Notes under the pieces: generated by a model
What the model was told of the DNA's origin: nothing
Database searches by the model: none
The model's input: the letters and a program-made list of their open reading frames with translations, nothing else
Source: an uncultured Dechloromonas sp.
GTDB lineage: Bacteria > Pseudomonadota > Gammaproteobacteria > Burkholderiales > Rhodocyclaceae
DNA length: 6,594 nucleotides
Direction of reading: 5' to 3'
Assembly (NCBI GenBank): GCA_946477505.1
Contig: CAMKYP010000221.1
Span: 1 to 6,594, forward strand
Translations under genes and position numbers: made by a program
Part shown: piece after piece, positions 5,641-6,594 of the stretch
Numbering within the stretch: position 1 is the stretch's first letter
Layout of the letters: each line of letters opens with the position of its first letter

Positions 5641-6443
5641 AATGCTTCCTTTGCGGTTGCGATGGGAAAGGGAAAACGGACGGTGGCAGCGACGTCTGCC
5701 GGCGGCGTGCCCGCCGCCTTGTGCTCGTACAGGGCGGCGGCTTGCGCCGGTGTCAGGGCATCCGGTGTGGCGTCGAACACGAGACGTCCGTGTGCCAGGC
5801 CAACGATGCGGTCAGCATACTTGCGGGCAAGTTCGACCTGGTGCAGGCTGATGACCGCCGAGATGCCGTCTTCCTTGCAGATACGGTGCAGCAGCGACAG
5901 GACTTTGTCGGCGCTGACGGGATCGAGGCTGGCCACCGGTTCGTCGGCAAGAATCAGGCGTGGTCGCTGCGCCAGGGCGCGGGCGATGCCGACGCGTTGC
6001 TGCTGGCCGCCGCTTAACTGGTCCACCCGCGTCAGCGCCTTGTCCAGCAAGCCGACACGCTCCAGGCATTGCAACGCAAATTCCTGTTCGGCGCGCGGCA
6101 ACGGAAACAGGCTGCGCAGGGTCGAGTGGTAACCGAGACGTCCCATGAGCACGTTTTGCAGGGCCGGGAGGCGGCCGATCAGTTGATGCTGCTGGAAAAT
6201 CATGCCTGTCTGACGGCGGTGCATCTGCAGCGTCTTGCGGTCCTGGAGGGGGCCGTGTCCGTCGACGCGGACCTCGCCGGCATGCGGGGTGTGCATCAGG
6301 TTCAGGCAGCGCAGGAGGGTTGATTTGCCGGCACCGGAGGCGCCCAGCAAAACGGTAAACTGGCCCTGGCAGAAGTCCAGGGTGGTTGGATGCAGGGCAA
6401 CAAGATTGCCGAATTGCACCGATACTTTGTGCAGATGAATCAT
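5637..6443 (-). CDS. ptxA: Phosphite ABC transporter ATP-binding protein PtxA (PhnC family)
   Basis: 268-residue ABC ATPase that powers phosphite import. All nucleotide-binding motifs are present and intact: Walker A GASGAGKST (34-42), the Q-loop glutamine at 84 (MIFQQHQL), signature LSGGQQQR (143-150), Walker B RLILADE (162-168), D-loop SLD (172-174) and switch His201 (SLHQVEL). The family is the phosphonate/phosphite PhnC group, in which the segment between Q-loop and signature (GRLGYHSTLRSLFPLP) is characteristic. It is the first gene of the operon. The start at 6443 is supported by an AAGGA Shine-Dalgarno (plus-strand 6450-6454) six bases away. Its stop overlaps the ptxB ATG by four bases, which suggests coupled translation. 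The C-terminal 25 residues (KAAGTPPADVAATVRF...) extend slightly past the core domain and look unstructured. A generic PhnC annotation is possible, but the context makes phosphite the better substrate call. Confidence 0.93.
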   Translation of the reverse strand: MIHLHKVSVQFGNLVALHPTTLDFCQGQFTVLLGASGAGKSTLLRCLNLMHTPHAGEVRVDGHGPLQDRKTLQMHRRQTGMIFQQHQLIGRLPALQNVLMGRLGYHSTLRSLFPLPRAEQEFALQCLERVGLLDKALTRVDQLSGGQQQRVGIARALAQRPRLILADEPVASLDPVSADKVLSLLHRICKEDGISAVISLHQVELARKYADRIVGLAHGRLVFDATPDALTPAQAAALYEHKAAGTPPADVAATVRFPFPIATAKEAL

Positions 6444-6462
6444 GGCGAGTCCTTCGTTGGTT

Positions 6463-6479
6463 TCGCAATCAAACTGCGA
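6463..6479. promoter_or_regulatory. Perfect dyad proximal to ptxA start
   Basis: TCGCA (6463-6467) and TGCGA (6475-6479) form an inverted repeat with a 7-bp spacer, ending 20 bp before the ptxA ATG. Spacing and size suit a LysR-type half-site pair or a 5'-leader hairpin. It does not contain the exact T-N11-A pattern. Confidence 0.35.
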
Positions 6480-6482
6480 TGA

Positions 6483-6496
6483 CGATTACAAAATCG
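6483..6496 (-). promoter_or_regulatory. Dyad overlapping a possible -10 box of the ptx operon
   Basis: On the minus strand CGATTTTGTAATCG has perfect 5-bp arms around TTGT. It contains TGTAAT (6490-6485), five of six matches to a -10 box, and overlaps ATT-N9-AAT (a T-N11-A LysR-type pattern). No good -35 lies 16-18 bp upstream, which is typical of activated promoters. A PtxE site is a reasonable guess. Confidence 0.35.
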
Positions 6497-6508
6497 AATT
6501 GCCAGGCC

Positions 6509-6564
6509 ATGGTAGGGGGGCTGTGTTACCTGCGCGTGACGAACCGATGAAGAATCTGTGACAT
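6509..6564 (-). promoter_or_regulatory. Pho-box-like array with possible -10 upstream of ptxA
   Basis: On the minus strand the units ATGTCAC, TCTTCAT, TCGTCAC and AGGTAAC (6564-6525) follow each other with exact 4-bp spacers, an 11-bp period. The PhoB consensus unit is CTGTCAT. The first three share the TCA core in phase; the fourth is degenerate. Ten bases after the last unit comes TACCAT (6514-6509), a weak -10 at about the distance seen in PhoB-activated promoters, where the box replaces the -35. The ptx operon of P. stutzeri WM88 is known to be Pho-controlled. Individual unit matches are only 3-5 of 7, so the call rests on the phasing. Confidence 0.42.
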
Positions 6565-6594
6565 CGCCACCGGCGGCACCATTTTTAACTGGGT

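Noticed and set aside
4747..6132. 461-codon plus-strand open frame antisense to ptxB and ptxA
   Set aside because: It lies opposite two genes with complete family motifs, has no recognisable domain, and is a typical by-product of high-GC codon bias.
6569..6586. GC-rich stem followed by TTTTT on the plus strand near the right edge, as a terminator
   Set aside because: The stem is only about 4 bp, the T-run is offset from it, and no plus-strand gene ends here.

Overview
The window carries a complete phosphite (reduced phosphorus) uptake and oxidation operon, ptxABCDE, on the minus strand (6443 down to 2038). Two plus-strand redox genes face it: an exported glutathione peroxidase (259-846) and an Old Yellow Enzyme family flavin oxidoreductase (935-2041). 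The high-GC coding sequence, the style of the proteins and a flagellin-rod (FlgB-like) tail at the left edge suggest a proteobacterium, probably a betaproteobacterium of the Burkholderiales (Oxalobacteraceae-like). That placement is an impression from sequence character, not a phylogenetic result.

Layout, left to right. 1-57: the last codons of an open frame that reads like the FlgB rod protein but stops early. 58-258: AT-richer intergenic DNA with hairpins. 259-846: exported glutathione peroxidase. 847-934: short gap with a GC-rich hairpin, a possible -10 and a 14-bp dyad. 935-2041: OYE-type oxidoreductase. 2038-2925: ptxE (LysR regulator). 2922-3929: ptxD (phosphite dehydrogenase). 3951-4748: ptxC (permease). 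4780-5640: ptxB (binding protein). 5637-6443: ptxA (ATPase). 6444-6594: ptx leader and promoter region.

How the genes work together: PtxB captures phosphite in the periplasm, PtxC and PtxA import it with ATP, and PtxD oxidises it with NAD+ to phosphate, giving the cell phosphate plus NADH. PtxE is the likely operon regulator. The operon is tightly packed: ptxA/ptxB and ptxD/ptxE overlap as ATGA, and the other two gaps are 31 and 21 bp. The region upstream of ptxA has three or four 7-bp units in 11-bp phase resembling PhoB half-sites, which fits phosphate-starvation control, and two perfect dyads closer to the start codon.

The ptx system itself is known (first described in Pseudomonas stutzeri WM88). 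The less expected parts here are the arrangement and control signals: a tail-to-tail CTAG that provides both stop codons of the OYE gene and ptxE, a terminator-like hairpin plus T-tracts inside the ptxE coding sequence, a ptxD start without a Shine-Dalgarno but with a 13-bp palindrome, and the truncated FlgB-like tail that may mark a recombination junction. I found no RNA genes, CRISPR array, transposase or insertion sequence.
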